In this document: piece by piece, positions 1-11,055 of the stretch
How positions within the stretch are numbered: position 1 is the stretch's first letter
How the letters are laid out: each line of letters opens with the position of its first letter
Origin: Mesorhizobium onobrychidis
GTDB lineage: Bacteria; Pseudomonadota; Alphaproteobacteria; Rhizobiales; Rhizobiaceae
DNA: 64,000 nucleotides
NCBI RefSeq assembly: GCF_024707545.1
Contig: NZ_CP062229.1
Span: 5,251,501-5,315,500, forward strand
Direction: 5' to 3'
Notes under the pieces: generated by a model
Database searches by the model: none
What the model was told of the DNA's origin: nothing
What the model saw: only the letters and a program-made list of their open reading frames with translations
Translations under genes and position numbers: made by a program

Positions 1-10
1 TCAAGGGATC

Positions 11-41
11 GTTCATCGTCTATCGGCGATAAACGATGAAC
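11..41. repeat. Long near-perfect hairpin
   Basis: GTTCATCGT (11-19) and ACGATGAAC (33-41) are exact inverted repeats, and inner TATCG/CGATA (21-25/27-31) extend the stem to 14 paired positions with one mismatch. It lies downstream of the minus-strand LysM gene and has no T-run, so it is not a classical terminator. It may be an intergenic palindrome or a transcript-end stabiliser. Confidence 0.6.
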
Positions 42-80
42 GAACTTTCCGCAAGAGCCCGCAAAAGAAGAAAAGGATTT

Positions 81-1457
81 CTAATCAGCCTTTGTCGGGG
101 CGGTCGTCATCTGGTCGCCCATCGCCTTGAGGTTGGCGGCTTCGCCTTCCTGCGATTTTTCCGGGACCTTGAACACCTGCCCCGGCCAGATGCGGTCTGG
201 ATTCCTGATCTGATCCTGGTTGGCGAGGTAGATGGTCGAGTAGCGCACGCCTTGGCCATAGACGCGCCGCGAGATCTGCCACAGCGTATCGTGGCGGCGG
301 ATAATAACGGTGCTGTCGGCGTGTTCGAGCTGGGGCGCCACTGTCTCGGGAATTTCAGCCGATGTGGCAGGTGGAGCAGGCGCGGTCGCGTCCCCGGCGG
401 CGGGTGGCGTGGCAGGCTTCTGCTCGGCGGGCGCCACGGCGGCGACCGACTCGCCCGGCTCGCGCTCGAACGGCACGGCGGCACGGGCCACCACCTTGAC
501 CCCGTCGGCATCGAGTGCGTCGACATGGATGGTGTAGGTGCCGACCGGAATGTTGCGCGTCGCCTCGACCAGGAAGTGGCCGTCGGGCGAAGTTTTCGCG
601 TCGCCGAGCAAGATGTCGTTGGCATAGGCGCGCACCTTGCGGCCTGGATCGGCGAGCCCGGCGACGAAGATCTTGTTGCCGTCGATCTCGATCGCTTCGA
701 CGACGATCTTTGGCCCTGCAGCTGGTGTTGCCGGTGCGACCGGCACGTCCGGAGCCGGCGCGGGGACGGCTTCGACCGTGGCCGGCGCCGTGGCAGCCGG
801 TGCGCCTGGGGCCGGTGCTGCGGCAGCGGGATCCTCGGCAGCCGGAGCGGCCGCCTTGTCGCCGGCAGGGCCTTCAGGCTTTGTCTCGGGCGCCGGAACC
901 GTGAGCAGTTCGGACGGCTTGCCGGGTTCTTCGATCATCGCCAGCACCTGGCCAGCAGGACTCTGGGGAATCGAGACGACGGCTGTCTGCGCAGAGGGGG
1001 TCACGACATTGCCGGTCATTGAACGCAGCGCGATCGTGTAATCGCCGGGTTTCAGCGGATCGTCGAGAACGATGGCAAAAGCGCCATCGGCACCGGCGAC
1101 CGTCGAGCCGAGAACCGTCGAACCGTTGAGAATCTCGACCTTGGCGTTGGGTGCGGCATTGCCGGCGACGACGATAGAGCCCTTGATCTCGACCCGAACA
1201 ATATCGAAGGTCGGCGCGACCGCATCGGCCGTGGCCGGCGCTGCCGGTGCCATCGCATCTGTGGCCGGCGCGGGCGGAGGCGGTCCATCGGTCCCCGGCT
1301 CGGCCGGCTCCTTCACCGGCGGCGTCAGCGATGCCACTTCCGCCGGTGGCGCGCGATTGAGATATGGGTCGAGCGCGCCCGACACATAGGCGGTTCCCGC
1401 CGCGGCGACGGAGCCGCCGACGGCGAACAAAAGCGCCTTCAATGGATTAATCGTCAT
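81..1457 (-). CDS. LysM domain-containing envelope protein
   Basis: This 458-residue protein probably sits in the inner membrane or periplasm and binds peptidoglycan. An N-terminal hydrophobic segment (about residues 7-28) acts as signal or anchor. A Pro/Ala-rich linker follows, then two Ig-like/carboxypeptidase-regulatory-type segments (about 85-165 and 250-330; both carry a pattern like G-N-A-x-P-x-A-K-V followed by DG-x-F). A single C-terminal LysM domain (about 382-432) contains DTLWQISRRVYG and ends in WPGQVFKVP. The domain order is common in rhizobial LysM proteins; the cellular role is unknown. The gene is divergent from the LOG-family gene at 1605. Confidence 0.85.
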   Translation of the reverse strand: MTINPLKALLFAVGGSVAAAGTAYVSGALDPYLNRAPPAEVASLTPPVKEPAEPGTDGPPPPAPATDAMAPAAPATADAVAPTFDIVRVEIKGSIVVAGNAAPNAKVEILNGSTVLGSTVAGADGAFAIVLDDPLKPGDYTIALRSMTGNVVTPSAQTAVVSIPQSPAGQVLAMIEEPGKPSELLTVPAPETKPEGPAGDKAAAPAAEDPAAAAPAPGAPAATAPATVEAVPAPAPDVPVAPATPAAGPKIVVEAIEIDGNKIFVAGLADPGRKVRAYANDILLGDAKTSPDGHFLVEATRNIPVGTYTIHVDALDADGVKVVARAAVPFEREPGESVAAVAPAEQKPATPPAAGDATAPAPPATSAEIPETVAPQLEHADSTVIIRRHDTLWQISRRVYGQGVRYSTIYLANQDQIRNPDRIWPGQVFKVPEKSQEGEAANLKAMGDQMTTAPTKAD

Positions 1458-1604
1458 ATTTCCCTGCCCTTAGCCACCTAATGCCGGTCTAGCCTGTTTT
1501 GCCCAAACCGACAAGAAAAAGGGGCCGACAAAGAATAAGTGGGCCGACAAGAAAAAACCCGCCCGGGCTTGACCGCGAATAAAGACCCAATCACCAATCA
1601 TCTC

Positions 1605-2216
1605 ATGAACACGATTCGATCCATCTGCGTCTATTGCGGCTCGTCTCCAGGCCGCGATGAAACCTATGCCAAGGCCGGACACCTGCTTGGGCGTTCGATC
1701 GCCAAGTCCGGCCTGCGTCTGATCTATGGCGGCGGCACCAGGGGCATCATGGGAGCCGTTGCCGACGGGGCGTTGCGGGCTGGCGGCAAGGTGACGGGCA
1801 TCATTCCGCGCTTCCTGATCAACAGGGAGGCCACCGAAGCCGCGCTTAACCGGCTCGACGAGCTCGTGATCACCGACAACATGCACGAGCGTAAACATAC
1901 GATGTTCGAGAAATCCGACGCCTTTGTGGCGCTGCCTGGCGGCATCGGCACGGTCGAGGAAATCATCGAGATCATGACCTGGGGCCAGCTCGGCCATCAT
2001 CGCAAACCGATCGTCTTCGGCAACGTTGGGGGATTCTGGGATCCGATGCTGGCGCTGCTCGACCATATGATGGCCGAAGGCTTCATCCACACCGCCCAGC
2101 GGGTCAAGCCGCTGGTGGTCGACGATCCGGAAGCGATCGTCGCCGCCATCATGGTCGCCGGATCATCGGTCGACGCACCGACCGAAGGCGTGCAGTCGGT
2201 GATCGACAGGCTTTGA
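1605..2216 (+). CDS. LOG family protein (TIGR00730), nucleotide 5'-monophosphate phosphoribohydrolase
   Basis: A Rossmann-fold protein of 203 residues. The family signature PGGIGTVEE is present, as is GGGTRGIMGAVADG in the nucleotide-binding loop. Family members cleave cytokinin riboside 5'-monophosphates or other nucleoside monophosphates to the free base and ribose 5-phosphate; in bacteria this may be nucleotide salvage rather than hormone production. I chose ATG 1605, which begins MNTIRSICVYCGSS and matches the family N-terminus; an in-frame upstream start would add 22 unrelated residues. The leader (about 1507-1557) holds three imperfect copies of a GCCGACAAGAAAAA-like string. Confidence 0.85.
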   Translation: MNTIRSICVYCGSSPGRDETYAKAGHLLGRSIAKSGLRLIYGGGTRGIMGAVADGALRAGGKVTGIIPRFLINREATEAALNRLDELVITDNMHERKHTMFEKSDAFVALPGGIGTVEEIIEIMTWGQLGHHRKPIVFGNVGGFWDPMLALLDHMMAEGFIHTAQRVKPLVVDDPEAIVAAIMVAGSSVDAPTEGVQSVIDRL

Positions 2217-2316
2217 GCCGCTGTCAAGAAACCGTCACACGAAACCGGGAGCGCCCGTGCTAGGAATCACCGGCCGCTGCCGCGCGGCGCGTATTCGATA
2301 ACCTGGCGAAGCGACC

Positions 2317-3318
2317 ATGAACATCGCTCTCAATCCCGAAGGCAGCGACCTATCGCCTTATCTGCCCGACGAGCACGGGCTGTTCTTCATCTATCACTTC
2401 ACCGCCGAAGGCGCGCGAACCGAAGACCCGGCCGTTACACACTGGACATGGCGCAGCTATCAGCTTTCAGACATGCGCGCCCGCCACGAGATCGCCGCCG
2501 AGCCGGCTTTGCCGCCGCCGGTGCGCGATGCCTTCCTGTCGGCCGGCCATGGCTGCCATATCGACCTTGAGGGCGACTGGCTCTACGGCGATCTGCCGGA
2601 CCTGCGCCACGACTATTCGGCGGAGGCGCGCGGGCTCGGCCATTTCCGCTTCGCTTTCAACGACACGATGCTGATCGGCGGCCGCAAGCAACCGCTCCGG
2701 TCGGTCGACAATGTCCGCAAGGCGATTGACAACGGATCGCGCAAGTTCCGCTCTCCGGCCGAACTGATCGAGGCTGTCATGGGCCAGTCGCTCGACGGCA
2801 TGACGACGGAACTCGCTGGCCTTAGCGACACGCTCGATGGCATCGAGGACCGCATCGTCTGCGATGCATGGCACAATGAGCGGCAGGCGCTGGTCGATGC
2901 GCGCCGGCAACTGGTGGTGATCCATCGGCAGATGGCGACGCTGACCAGCCTGTTCCGCCATCTCGACCATTCACATCGCAACGACTTGCCGGACGCGATC
3001 AACGACATGGCGGCACGGCTTTCGCACCGCGCCCATACATTGCACCATGACGGCGAGCAATTGCAGGCGCGCGCCCGGCTCTTGCAGGACGAGCTGATGG
3101 CCAAGCTGACGACGCAGTCGAACCAGTTGCTCTACATGCTGTCGGTTATGACGGCGGTGCTGTTGCCGATGACGATCATCTCAGGCCTGTTCGGCATGAA
3201 TGTCGGCGGGCTGCCGCTGGTCGACACGCCGGCGGGCTTTTGGGTGGCGTCGGCGATATCGTTGGTTGTCGCGGCGGTCGTCTATCTGTTCGTCAGGCGG
3301 CTGGGGCGCGGGATGTAG
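2317..3318 (+). CDS. zntB: CorA/ZntB-like divalent metal transporter
   Basis: A 333-residue member of the CorA superfamily: a large cytoplasmic N-terminal domain, a long helix (about 150-265) and two C-terminal membrane helices separated by the periplasmic loop. The diagnostic GMN motif is in GLFGMNVGG at about residue 290. Length and the SNQLLYMLSVMTAVLLP lead-in to TM1 resemble ZntB (zinc transport) more than magnesium-type CorA, but substrate cannot be fixed from sequence. It appears monocistronic and convergent with the GST gene. Confidence 0.8.
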   Translation: MNIALNPEGSDLSPYLPDEHGLFFIYHFTAEGARTEDPAVTHWTWRSYQLSDMRARHEIAAEPALPPPVRDAFLSAGHGCHIDLEGDWLYGDLPDLRHDYSAEARGLGHFRFAFNDTMLIGGRKQPLRSVDNVRKAIDNGSRKFRSPAELIEAVMGQSLDGMTTELAGLSDTLDGIEDRIVCDAWHNERQALVDARRQLVVIHRQMATLTSLFRHLDHSHRNDLPDAINDMAARLSHRAHTLHHDGEQLQARARLLQDELMAKLTTQSNQLLYMLSVMTAVLLPMTIISGLFGMNVGGLPLVDTPAGFWVASAISLVVAAVVYLFVRRLGRGM

Positions 3319-3327
3319 CGGCAACCG

Positions 3328-4014
3328 TTACAAGGTTGCGCGAAGATCCTCGATGACAGTGCCGGCGGCGCGCACCTCCGCTTCGTGGTTCGGCTCGCGC
3401 CACGTCTCTGCAAGGGCTGCCGCGTACCATTCGCGCATCGCCGGCAGCGCCAGCAATCGCGCCGGATAGGTGGCAGCTGCGCCCTCGAAAGACAGTCCGT
3501 AGGACTGAACCCTAAACGCCACCGGGGCAAAGAAGGCGTCAACGGCGGTGAAGCGATCGCCAGTCAGGAACGGTCCGCCGAAGCGGCGCAGCCCATCGCC
3601 CCAGAGATCCCCGAGACGGAAGAGGTCGTGCTTCAGCGCATCGGACATCGGCACCGGCGCGACGCGGACACCGCAATTCATCGGACAGGAGCCGCGCAAA
3701 GCGGTGAAACTCGAATGCATTTCGGCCGCAGCCGACCGCGCCCAGGCTCGCGACTTCGCGTCGGCAGGCCAGACGCCGGCGTGGCGCTCGGCCAGATATT
3801 CGGCAATGGCGAGCGAATCCCAAACCGCCCAGCCGTCGTCGATCAGGCAAGGTACGCGGCCGCTGGGCGAGAACCGCCGGTAGAGGCTCCAGCTCGATCC
3901 GGTCGGAAACGGTGTCAGCCGCTCCTCGAAGGGGACGTCCAATGTCCGCATCAGCACCCAGGGCCGCAGCGACCACGAGGAATAATTCTTGTTTGCTATG
4001 TGTAGCACGTGCAT
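3328..4014 (-). CDS. Glutathione S-transferase family protein
   Basis: The 228-residue product has an N-terminal thioredoxin-like domain beginning with NYSSWSLRPWVLMRTLDVPF, the typical glutathione-binding opening in which SSWSLR replaces a catalytic Cys/Ser-Pro-x-x motif. An all-alpha C-terminal domain follows from about residue 85. Family members conjugate glutathione to electrophiles or detoxify peroxides; no specific substrate is implied. It lies 15 bp downstream of the RarD-like permease on the same strand and may be cotranscribed with it. Confidence 0.82.
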   Translation of the reverse strand: MHVLHIANKNYSSWSLRPWVLMRTLDVPFEERLTPFPTGSSWSLYRRFSPSGRVPCLIDDGWAVWDSLAIAEYLAERHAGVWPADAKSRAWARSAAAEMHSSFTALRGSCPMNCGVRVAPVPMSDALKHDLFRLGDLWGDGLRRFGGPFLTGDRFTAVDAFFAPVAFRVQSYGLSFEGAAATYPARLLALPAMREWYAAALAETWREPNHEAEVRAAGTVIEDLRATL

Positions 4015-4029
4015 CGAAAATCCCTCGTC

Positions 4030-4950
4030 CTAACGCACTGCCGGCCGGATCTCACGGCCGCGGAACATCGACCAGGAGTAGATCGCCAGCGCCGTCCAGA
4101 TCAAGCCGAAGGCGATGGCCTGGGTGCTGCCGAAGGGTTCGCCGAAGATCAGCACGGCGATCAGGAACACAATGGTCGGCGCGATATACTGCATGATGCC
4201 GATGGTGGAGAGACGCAACAGCTTGGCCCCGAAGGCAAACAGCAGCAACGGGATGGCAGTGACCGGGCCGCAGCCGACCAGCAAGGCCGTATCGTTCAAT
4301 GAGCCGGAGACGAAATGGTCCTGCCCGGTAACGATGAGGAAGATGATGTAGCCGAGCGCCGGCACCGACAGCAAAAGCACTTCAAGCAAAAAGCCCTGGC
4401 TCGGACCGATCGGCAACGTCTTGCGGAAGAAGGCATAGGCGGCAAAGGAAAACGCCAGCACCAGCGATACCCAGGGCAGCTTGCCGGCGTCGATCGTCAG
4501 CACCGCGACTGCGATGGCCGCCAGCACAACCGCCGCGATCTGCAGCCGGTCGAGCCGCTCGCCGAGCAACAGCGCGCCGACAACGACACTGACAAGCGGG
4601 TTGATGTAGTAGCCGAGCGCGGTCTCGATGGTGCGGTCGACCGCGATCGCCCAGACATAGATGCCCCAGTTGACTGAAATCAGCGCCGCCGTCAGCGCCG
4701 CCATCGAAATGATGCGCGGCGAACGGATTGCGGCCTTGAAGTCCGCGGTGCGGCCGGCCCAGACCAGAACGGCGGCGGCGATCGGCACCGACCAGACGAT
4801 GCGGTGCGCGATGACTTCGGCCAGCGGCAGATGCGCGACCGCCTTCATGTAGAAGGGCAGCAACCCCCACAGGAGATAGGCGCCCAGCGCCAGCAGGAAG
4901 CCACGCCGGGACTTTGAGTCTGCTTCGAGCTGAATTGCTTGCGTGGCCAT
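4030..4950 (-). CDS. rarD: RarD-like EamA-family permease
   Basis: A 306-residue integral membrane protein with about ten hydrophobic helices in two EamA repeats. GAYLLWGLLPFYMKAV near the N-terminus and the ALGYYINPLVSVVVGALLLGERL stretch in the first repeat are typical of RarD (chloramphenicol-sensitivity protein family). Substrate is unknown; related proteins export amino acids or other metabolites. It precedes the GST gene by 15 bp. Start chosen at ATG 4950; the first 16 residues are a polar tail. Confidence 0.85.
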   Translation of the reverse strand: MATQAIQLEADSKSRRGFLLALGAYLLWGLLPFYMKAVAHLPLAEVIAHRIVWSVPIAAAVLVWAGRTADFKAAIRSPRIISMAALTAALISVNWGIYVWAIAVDRTIETALGYYINPLVSVVVGALLLGERLDRLQIAAVVLAAIAVAVLTIDAGKLPWVSLVLAFSFAAYAFFRKTLPIGPSQGFLLEVLLLSVPALGYIIFLIVTGQDHFVSGSLNDTALLVGCGPVTAIPLLLFAFGAKLLRLSTIGIMQYIAPTIVFLIAVLIFGEPFGSTQAIAFGLIWTALAIYSWSMFRGREIRPAVR

Positions 4951-5033
4951 GGCCCAACGCTATGCGCCAGCCGCCGTGCCAAGACCATCGCAAAGTTCTG
5001 ATGGATCAATGGACTTTCGCTGATGGTTCAATC

Positions 5034-6650
5034 CTACTCTGCCGCGACCAGCCCGGCCAACTCGCGGTTCTTCATCAGCTTGTAGACGATCGAATCCATC
5101 AGCGCCTGGAACGAGGCGTCGATGATGTTTTCCGAGACCCCGACCGTCCACCAGCGGGCGCCGGTTGCGTCATGCGATTCGATCAGCACGCGGGTGATCG
5201 CCTCGGTGCCGCCATTGAGGATACGCACCTTGAAGTCGGCAAGCTCGAGGTCGGCGATCTCGTTCTGGAATTTTCCGAGATCCTTACGCAGCGCAATATC
5301 GAGCGCATTGACCGGGCCGTGCCCTTCCGCCACCGACATCTTCTCCTCGCCGTCGACCAGCACCTTGACGATCGCCTCGGAGACCGTCTTCAGCTGGCCG
5401 TTGGCGTCGAAGCGGCGCTCGACCATGCAGCGGAACGAGGTGACGCTGAAGAATTCCGGCAGGCCGTGCAGCATCTTGCGCGCCAGCAGCTCGAAGCTGG
5501 CATCGGCGCCTTCATAGGCATAGCCCTCGGCCTCGCGCTCCTTGACCACTGATATCAGCGCATCGAGCCGGTGGTCGTCCTTCGGCATGTCGATGCCGCG
5601 CCGTTTCAACTCGGCGAGGAAATTGGCCTTGCCGCCCTGGTCCGAGACCATGACGCGGCGGCGGTTGCCGACCGCTTCCGGCGGCACATGCTCGTAGGTG
5701 GCGGGCTCCTTGGCCAGCGCCGAGGCATGGATGCCGGCTTTGGTGGCGAAGGCGGAAGCGCCGACATAGGGCGCCTGCGCTTCCGGCGCGCGGTTCAGCA
5801 ATTCGTCAAAGGCGCGGGAAAGGCGCGATATGCCGGCCAATGCTTCGGCCGAGATGCCTGTCTCGAAGCGGTTGGAAAAGGCCAGCTTCAGCGCCAGCGT
5901 CGGCACGATCGAGATAAGATTGGCGTTGCCGCAGCGCTCGCCGATGCCGTTCAGCGTACCCTGGATCTGGCGCACGCCGGCCTCGACGGCGGCCAGCGAA
6001 TTCGCCACCGCCTGGCCGGTGTCGTCATGGGCATGGATGCCGAGATGGTCTCCGGGAATGCCGGAGGCGATGACCTTCTCGACGATGGCACGCACTTCCG
6101 ACGGCTGCGTGCCGCCATTGGTGTCGCACAGCACCACCCAGCGCGCGCCGGCGTCGTAGGCGGTCCTGGCGCAGGCGAGCGCATAATCGGGATTGGCCTT
6201 GAAGCCGTCGAAGAAATGCTCGCAGTCGACCAGCGCTTCCTTCCCGGCAGCAACCGCTGCCTCGACCGAGGCCTTGATCGCCTCAAGGTTTTCTTCGTTG
6301 GTGCAGCCCAGCGCGACGCGGACATGGTAATCCCAGCTCTTGGCGACAAAGCAGATGGCGTCCGACTTCGACTGGACCAGTGCGGCAAGGCCTGGATCGT
6401 TCGAGGTCGACACCCCTGCCCGCTTGGTCATGCCGAAGGCGACGAATTTGGCGCTGGCCGTGCGGTGCTCGGCAAAGAAGGCGGTGTCGGTCGGATTGGC
6501 GCCAGGATAGCCGCCCTCGACATAGTCGACGCCGAACCCGTCGAGCAGCCCGGCGATGGCAATCTTGTCCTCGACCGAAAAGTCGATGCCCGGCGTCTGC
6601 TGGCCATCGCGCAGTGTGGTGTCGAAGAGATAGAGGCGCTCGCGGCCCAT
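5034..6650 (-). CDS. cimA: Citramalate synthase
   Basis: This is an HMGL-like acyltransferase of about 538 residues that condenses pyruvate and acetyl-CoA to (R)-citramalate, the first step of the pyruvate route to 2-oxobutanoate and isoleucine. LYLFDTTLRDGQQTPG at the N-terminus holds the metal/substrate motif of the isopropylmalate synthase family, and HAHDDTGQAVANSLAAVEAG supplies the metal-binding His pair. A C-terminal LeuA dimer-type regulatory domain occupies about 400-530, as in GSU1798-type CimA. The stop of pip overlaps ATG 6656 (ATGA); ATG 6650 has the better-spaced GGGGA and is preferred. It is the last gene of the cysS operon. Confidence 0.88.
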   Translation of the reverse strand: MGRERLYLFDTTLRDGQQTPGIDFSVEDKIAIAGLLDGFGVDYVEGGYPGANPTDTAFFAEHRTASAKFVAFGMTKRAGVSTSNDPGLAALVQSKSDAICFVAKSWDYHVRVALGCTNEENLEAIKASVEAAVAAGKEALVDCEHFFDGFKANPDYALACARTAYDAGARWVVLCDTNGGTQPSEVRAIVEKVIASGIPGDHLGIHAHDDTGQAVANSLAAVEAGVRQIQGTLNGIGERCGNANLISIVPTLALKLAFSNRFETGISAEALAGISRLSRAFDELLNRAPEAQAPYVGASAFATKAGIHASALAKEPATYEHVPPEAVGNRRRVMVSDQGGKANFLAELKRRGIDMPKDDHRLDALISVVKEREAEGYAYEGADASFELLARKMLHGLPEFFSVTSFRCMVERRFDANGQLKTVSEAIVKVLVDGEEKMSVAEGHGPVNALDIALRKDLGKFQNEIADLELADFKVRILNGGTEAITRVLIESHDATGARWWTVGVSENIIDASFQALMDSIVYKLMKNRELAGLVAAE

Positions 6651-6652
6651 GA

Positions 6653-8078
<1,426 letters not shown>

Positions 8079-8082
<4 letters not shown>

Positions 8083-8570
8083 GATCTTTCCTCCGGCGGC
8101 CATTGTTCGGTGTCGTGGTCGGGGTGCTGGTAAGAGACGAGATCGGCAAGATAGGAGGACGACGAAATATCGGCCATCGTGTCCTCGCCGGGCAATTCGT
8201 GGATATGATCGACATAGGGGAGTTTTGCTTCGGTGCCCCACTGCATGGTCGGCGCGATGTCCTCCGGATCGTCGAAGGCGGCGATGGCGAGGGCGATGCC
8301 ATCGGACGCCTCGAAGGTCAGCGGCGTGCCGCAATCGACGCAGAAGCCGCGCAATGCGGCGTTGGACGAGCGGAAGCGTTTGGGCTCGCCGCGTGTCCAA
8401 TCGAGTTTTGCGCCACGCACGGACACCAGCGGCAGGTAGAAATTGCCGCTTGCCTTCTGGCACATGCGGCAATGACAGACGGAGGCGTCACCCAGCGCGC
8501 CTTCGATACGGAAGCGCACGGCGCCGCACTGGCAACCGCCTGTATAGACTGGTCTGTTGTCTAGGCTCAT
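8079..8570 (-). CDS. GFA family protein (first of tandem pair)
   Basis: 163 residues starting MSLDNRPVYTGGCQCGA at ATG 8570. It carries the same three cysteine clusters as its neighbour: CQCGAVRF, CHCRMCQKASG and FCVDCGTPLTF. Its C-terminal half (DDPEDIAPTMQWGTEAKLPYVDHIHELPG) parallels the second copy, showing a tandem gene duplication followed by divergence. It lies 4 bp after the VOC gene and overlaps the next GFA gene by ATGA. Catalytic role is inferred only from the family. Confidence 0.88.
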
Positions 8571-8574
8571 TGCG

Positions 8575-8961
8575 TCACTCCGCGGCATGGCAGACGGCTT
8601 CGACATTGTTGCCGTCGGGGTCGAAGACAAAGGCGCCATAGTAGTTCGCATGATAGTGCGGACGCAGGCCCGGTCCGCCATTGTCCTTGCCGCCGGCAGC
8701 GATGGCGGCGGCGTGGAAGGCATCGACCTCGGCGCGACTGCGCGCAGTGAAGGCGACGTGCTGGCGGTCCTTCGGCTTGTCCTTGCCTTGATGCAGCCAG
8801 AACACCGGCCGGTCACGGCCATAGCCGCCGACCTTCGCACCGCCGGTATATTCCTGCGGCACCATGTAGAGCAGTGAGGCACCGAGCGGCGCCATCGCCT
8901 TGTCATAGAACGCCTTCGACGCGTCGAAATCGGAAACGGTGATGCCAAGATGATCGATCAT
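8575..8961 (-). CDS. VOC family (glyoxalase/dioxygenase-fold) protein
   Basis: A 128-residue single vicinal-oxygen-chelate protein starting [23 protein letters not shown] at ATG 8961, with a C-terminal [19 protein letters not shown] that supplies the typical metal-ligand glutamate. VOC proteins act in methylglyoxal, thiol-transfer or dioxygenase chemistry; here substrate is unknown. Its ATG overlaps the cysS stop (ATGA at 8961-8958). With two GFA proteins downstream, a thiol- or aldehyde-detoxification role is a reasonable inference, not proven. Confidence 0.85.
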   Translation of the reverse strand: MIDHLGITVSDFDASKAFYDKAMAPLGASLLYMVPQEYTGGAKVGGYGRDRPVFWLHQGKDKPKDRQHVAFTARSRAEVDAFHAAAIAAGGKDNGGPGLRPHYHANYYGAFVFDPDGNNVEAVCHAAE

Positions 8962-10427
8962 CTTTTTATCTCCCAGGTGGTGATGCGGGCGCTGGTGACG
9001 GGGTCCTTGCCGTCCTTCAACTGGATACCTTGCGCCAGCAATTCGGCACGGATGCGGTCGGCCTCGGCCCAATTTCCTGCAGCGATGAGGGTCAGGCGTT
9101 TGGCGATCGCCCTGGCGATGGCGTCTTCATCAACCTTGGCCGGCGTAACGTCGAAGCCAAGGAACAGCAACGCCGCCTTCAGCGAAGCGGCAGCATCGTT
9201 GCCCGCGATTGCGTTGCCATCACCGGCAGCATTGAAATCCACGGCCTCACCGGCCAGCTGCGTCAGCACCTGGAATGCAGAATAGGTTGCGAGATCGTCC
9301 GACAGGGCTTCCACCACTTCTACCGGCAATTGCTTTGCCGCCGCTGGCACAAGGTCCGCCGCCCGCTTCCATTTGCGCAGCGTATTTTCCGCCTCTTCCA
9401 GCTTGCGCACGGAAAAGTCGATCGGCTCGCGATAATGCGTCATCAGCATCGCCAGCCGCAGCACCTCGCCCGGCCATCTGCGGCCGCCAAAGATCTCCGT
9501 CTCCAGCAACTCGTTGATCGAGTAGAAGTTGCCCAGGCTCTTGGACATCTTCTGCCCCTCGACCTGCAGGAAGCCGTTGTGCATCCACACTTTGGCCATC
9601 ACATCGGTGCCGTGGGCGCAGCGCGACTGGGCGATCTCGTTCTCGTGGTGCGGGAAGATCAGGTCGAGCCCGCCACCATGGATGTCGAAGACCTCGCCGA
9701 GATAGGCGGCCGACATCGCCGAGCACTCGATGTGCCAGCCCGGCCGGCCCCTGCCCCACGGGCTGTCCCAGCCCGGCTCTTCCGGCGAGGACAGCTTCCA
9801 CAGCACGAAATCGCCAGGATTCTTCTTGTGTGGATCGACGGCGACGCGAGCGCCGGCCTGCTGTTCGTCGAGATAGCGCTTCGACAATTGGCCGTAGTCC
9901 GGCATCGAGGCCGTGTCGAACAGTACTTCGCCTGCCGCAACATAGGCATGGCCGCGTTCGATCAACCGTTGAATCAAGGAGATCATGTCGACTTTGCCAT
10001 CGGCGCGCGGCTCGACGAATTCGGTGGCGCGCGGCTCGACCGTCGGTTCCAGGCAGCCGAGCGTCGCCACATCCTTGTGGAACTGGTCGGCGGTTTTTTC
10101 GGTGACGCGCCGGATCGCCTCGTTCAGCGACAGCTTTCCCGAGGCAATCTCGCCGCCGAAATCGCGCAGTGCGCGGTCATTGATCTTGTCGTCGACATCC
10201 GTGATGTTGCGTACATAGGTGACGTGCGCTTGCCCGTAGAGATGGCGCAGCAGACGGAACAGCACGTCGAAGACGATCACCGGCCGCGCGTTGCCGATAT
10301 GGGCAAAGTCGTAGACCGTCGGGCCGCAGACATACATGCGCACATTGCGCGGATCGATCGGGAAGAAATCCTCCTTGGTCCGCGTCAGCGTGTTGTAGAG
10401 GCGCAGGCCCTTCGATGCGTCAGACAT
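8958..10427 (-). CDS. cysS: Cysteinyl-tRNA synthetase
   Basis: A class I aminoacyl-tRNA synthetase of 489 residues that charges tRNA-Cys. The HIGH-type motif HIGN is at 43-46, the cysteine-site zinc Cys34 lies in [10 protein letters not shown], other zinc ligands are in [10 protein letters not shown] and [10 protein letters not shown], and KMSKS is at 293-297. The C-terminal DALR/anticodon-binding region is present. It is the first gene of a minus-strand run continuing through VOC, GFA, GFA, pip and cimA with 4-bp overlaps, so its promoter should lie in the 10428-10816 spacer. Confidence 0.97.
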   Translation of the reverse strand: MSDASKGLRLYNTLTRTKEDFFPIDPRNVRMYVCGPTVYDFAHIGNARPVIVFDVLFRLLRHLYGQAHVTYVRNITDVDDKINDRALRDFGGEIASGKLSLNEAIRRVTEKTADQFHKDVATLGCLEPTVEPRATEFVEPRADGKVDMISLIQRLIERGHAYVAAGEVLFDTASMPDYGQLSKRYLDEQQAGARVAVDPHKKNPGDFVLWKLSSPEEPGWDSPWGRGRPGWHIECSAMSAAYLGEVFDIHGGGLDLIFPHHENEIAQSRCAHGTDVMAKVWMHNGFLQVEGQKMSKSLGNFYSINELLETEIFGGRRWPGEVLRLAMLMTHYREPIDFSVRKLEEAENTLRKWKRAADLVPAAAKQLPVEVVEALSDDLATYSAFQVLTQLAGEAVDFNAAGDGNAIAGNDAAASLKAALLFLGFDVTPAKVDEDAIARAIAKRLTLIAAGNWAEADRIRAELLAQGIQLKDGKDPVTSARITTWEIKR

Positions 10428-10816
10428 TCGTGCCTTCCCGGTGCGTTACTTTTTGGCTGGGCCCACTTGCGCCGAGACGCAAATCAGGCACCAGCCTGCT
10501 GGCCGGGGCGTTTGTCCACTCTAGAAGGAAGATAGGCGAAAACGTCCGGACCAGCGCGAAGCTAGCCAATAATGCAAATGCCACAAATGGCGAAAGACGT
10601 TCTCATGAGCGGCTTTATCGCCTCACCCAGTGTTGCCGTCAAGTCGCAACTTTCGGCAAAAGAGTTGCTGGATCACAGGTAATGACGCAGTGAAACATTT
10701 TATTAAACATCTCGGCACAGTCATGAAACATTCGCCGGCTAGATCACCAGATGTCACGATTTGGTCGGATTCGACCAGCAAACGCGGACACGAAGACGTT
10801 ACCAGGGAAGAGAAAA
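10428..10816. other. Non-coding spacer between cysS and a small CDS
   Basis: About 390 bp with no convincing gene. It must hold the cysS-operon promoter (minus) and that of the small plus-strand CDS at 10817. A locally AT-rich stretch (10690-10735) contains ACATTTTATTAAACAT and is the likeliest plus-strand promoter region, but I cannot identify clear -35/-10 boxes. Confidence 0.4.
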
Positions 10817-10972
10817 ATGCCCCGAACCAAGCAGGACTCCAGCAGCGCCAAGCAACCGGCGCTCGCCAGCCAATACCGGGCGATCGGCCCGGCCGCGATT
10901 GTCGCCGCCCTTCTCCACACAGCGAAGAAGAAGAAGCCGGTGCAGAAGATCATATCGCCGCGCGCTGCCTGA
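10817..10972 (+). CDS. Small basic hypothetical protein (51 aa)
   Basis: A short frame starting MPRTKQDSSSAKQPALASQY, preceded by AGGGAAGAG about 6 bp upstream, a good ribosome binding site. The middle (about 27-36) is weakly hydrophobic (IGPAAIVAALL) and the end is lysine-rich. I recognise no family. A longer in-frame start at 10751 exists but lacks a comparable site. Codon choice looks normal for the region; the gene is probable rather than certain. Confidence 0.5.
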   Translation: MPRTKQDSSSAKQPALASQYRAIGPAAIVAALLHTAKKKKPVQKIISPRAA

Positions 10973-11055
10973 TGTGACGTGCGGCCAGCCGGTCGCCAGT
11001 AAATGGGGCGCGGGCAATGAAGGCGCTGAAGCGCCCCAGGAAATAGCAGCTACTG

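Noticed and set aside
2467..2970. Minus-strand frames in zntB
   Set aside because: Antisense to a motif-complete CorA gene.
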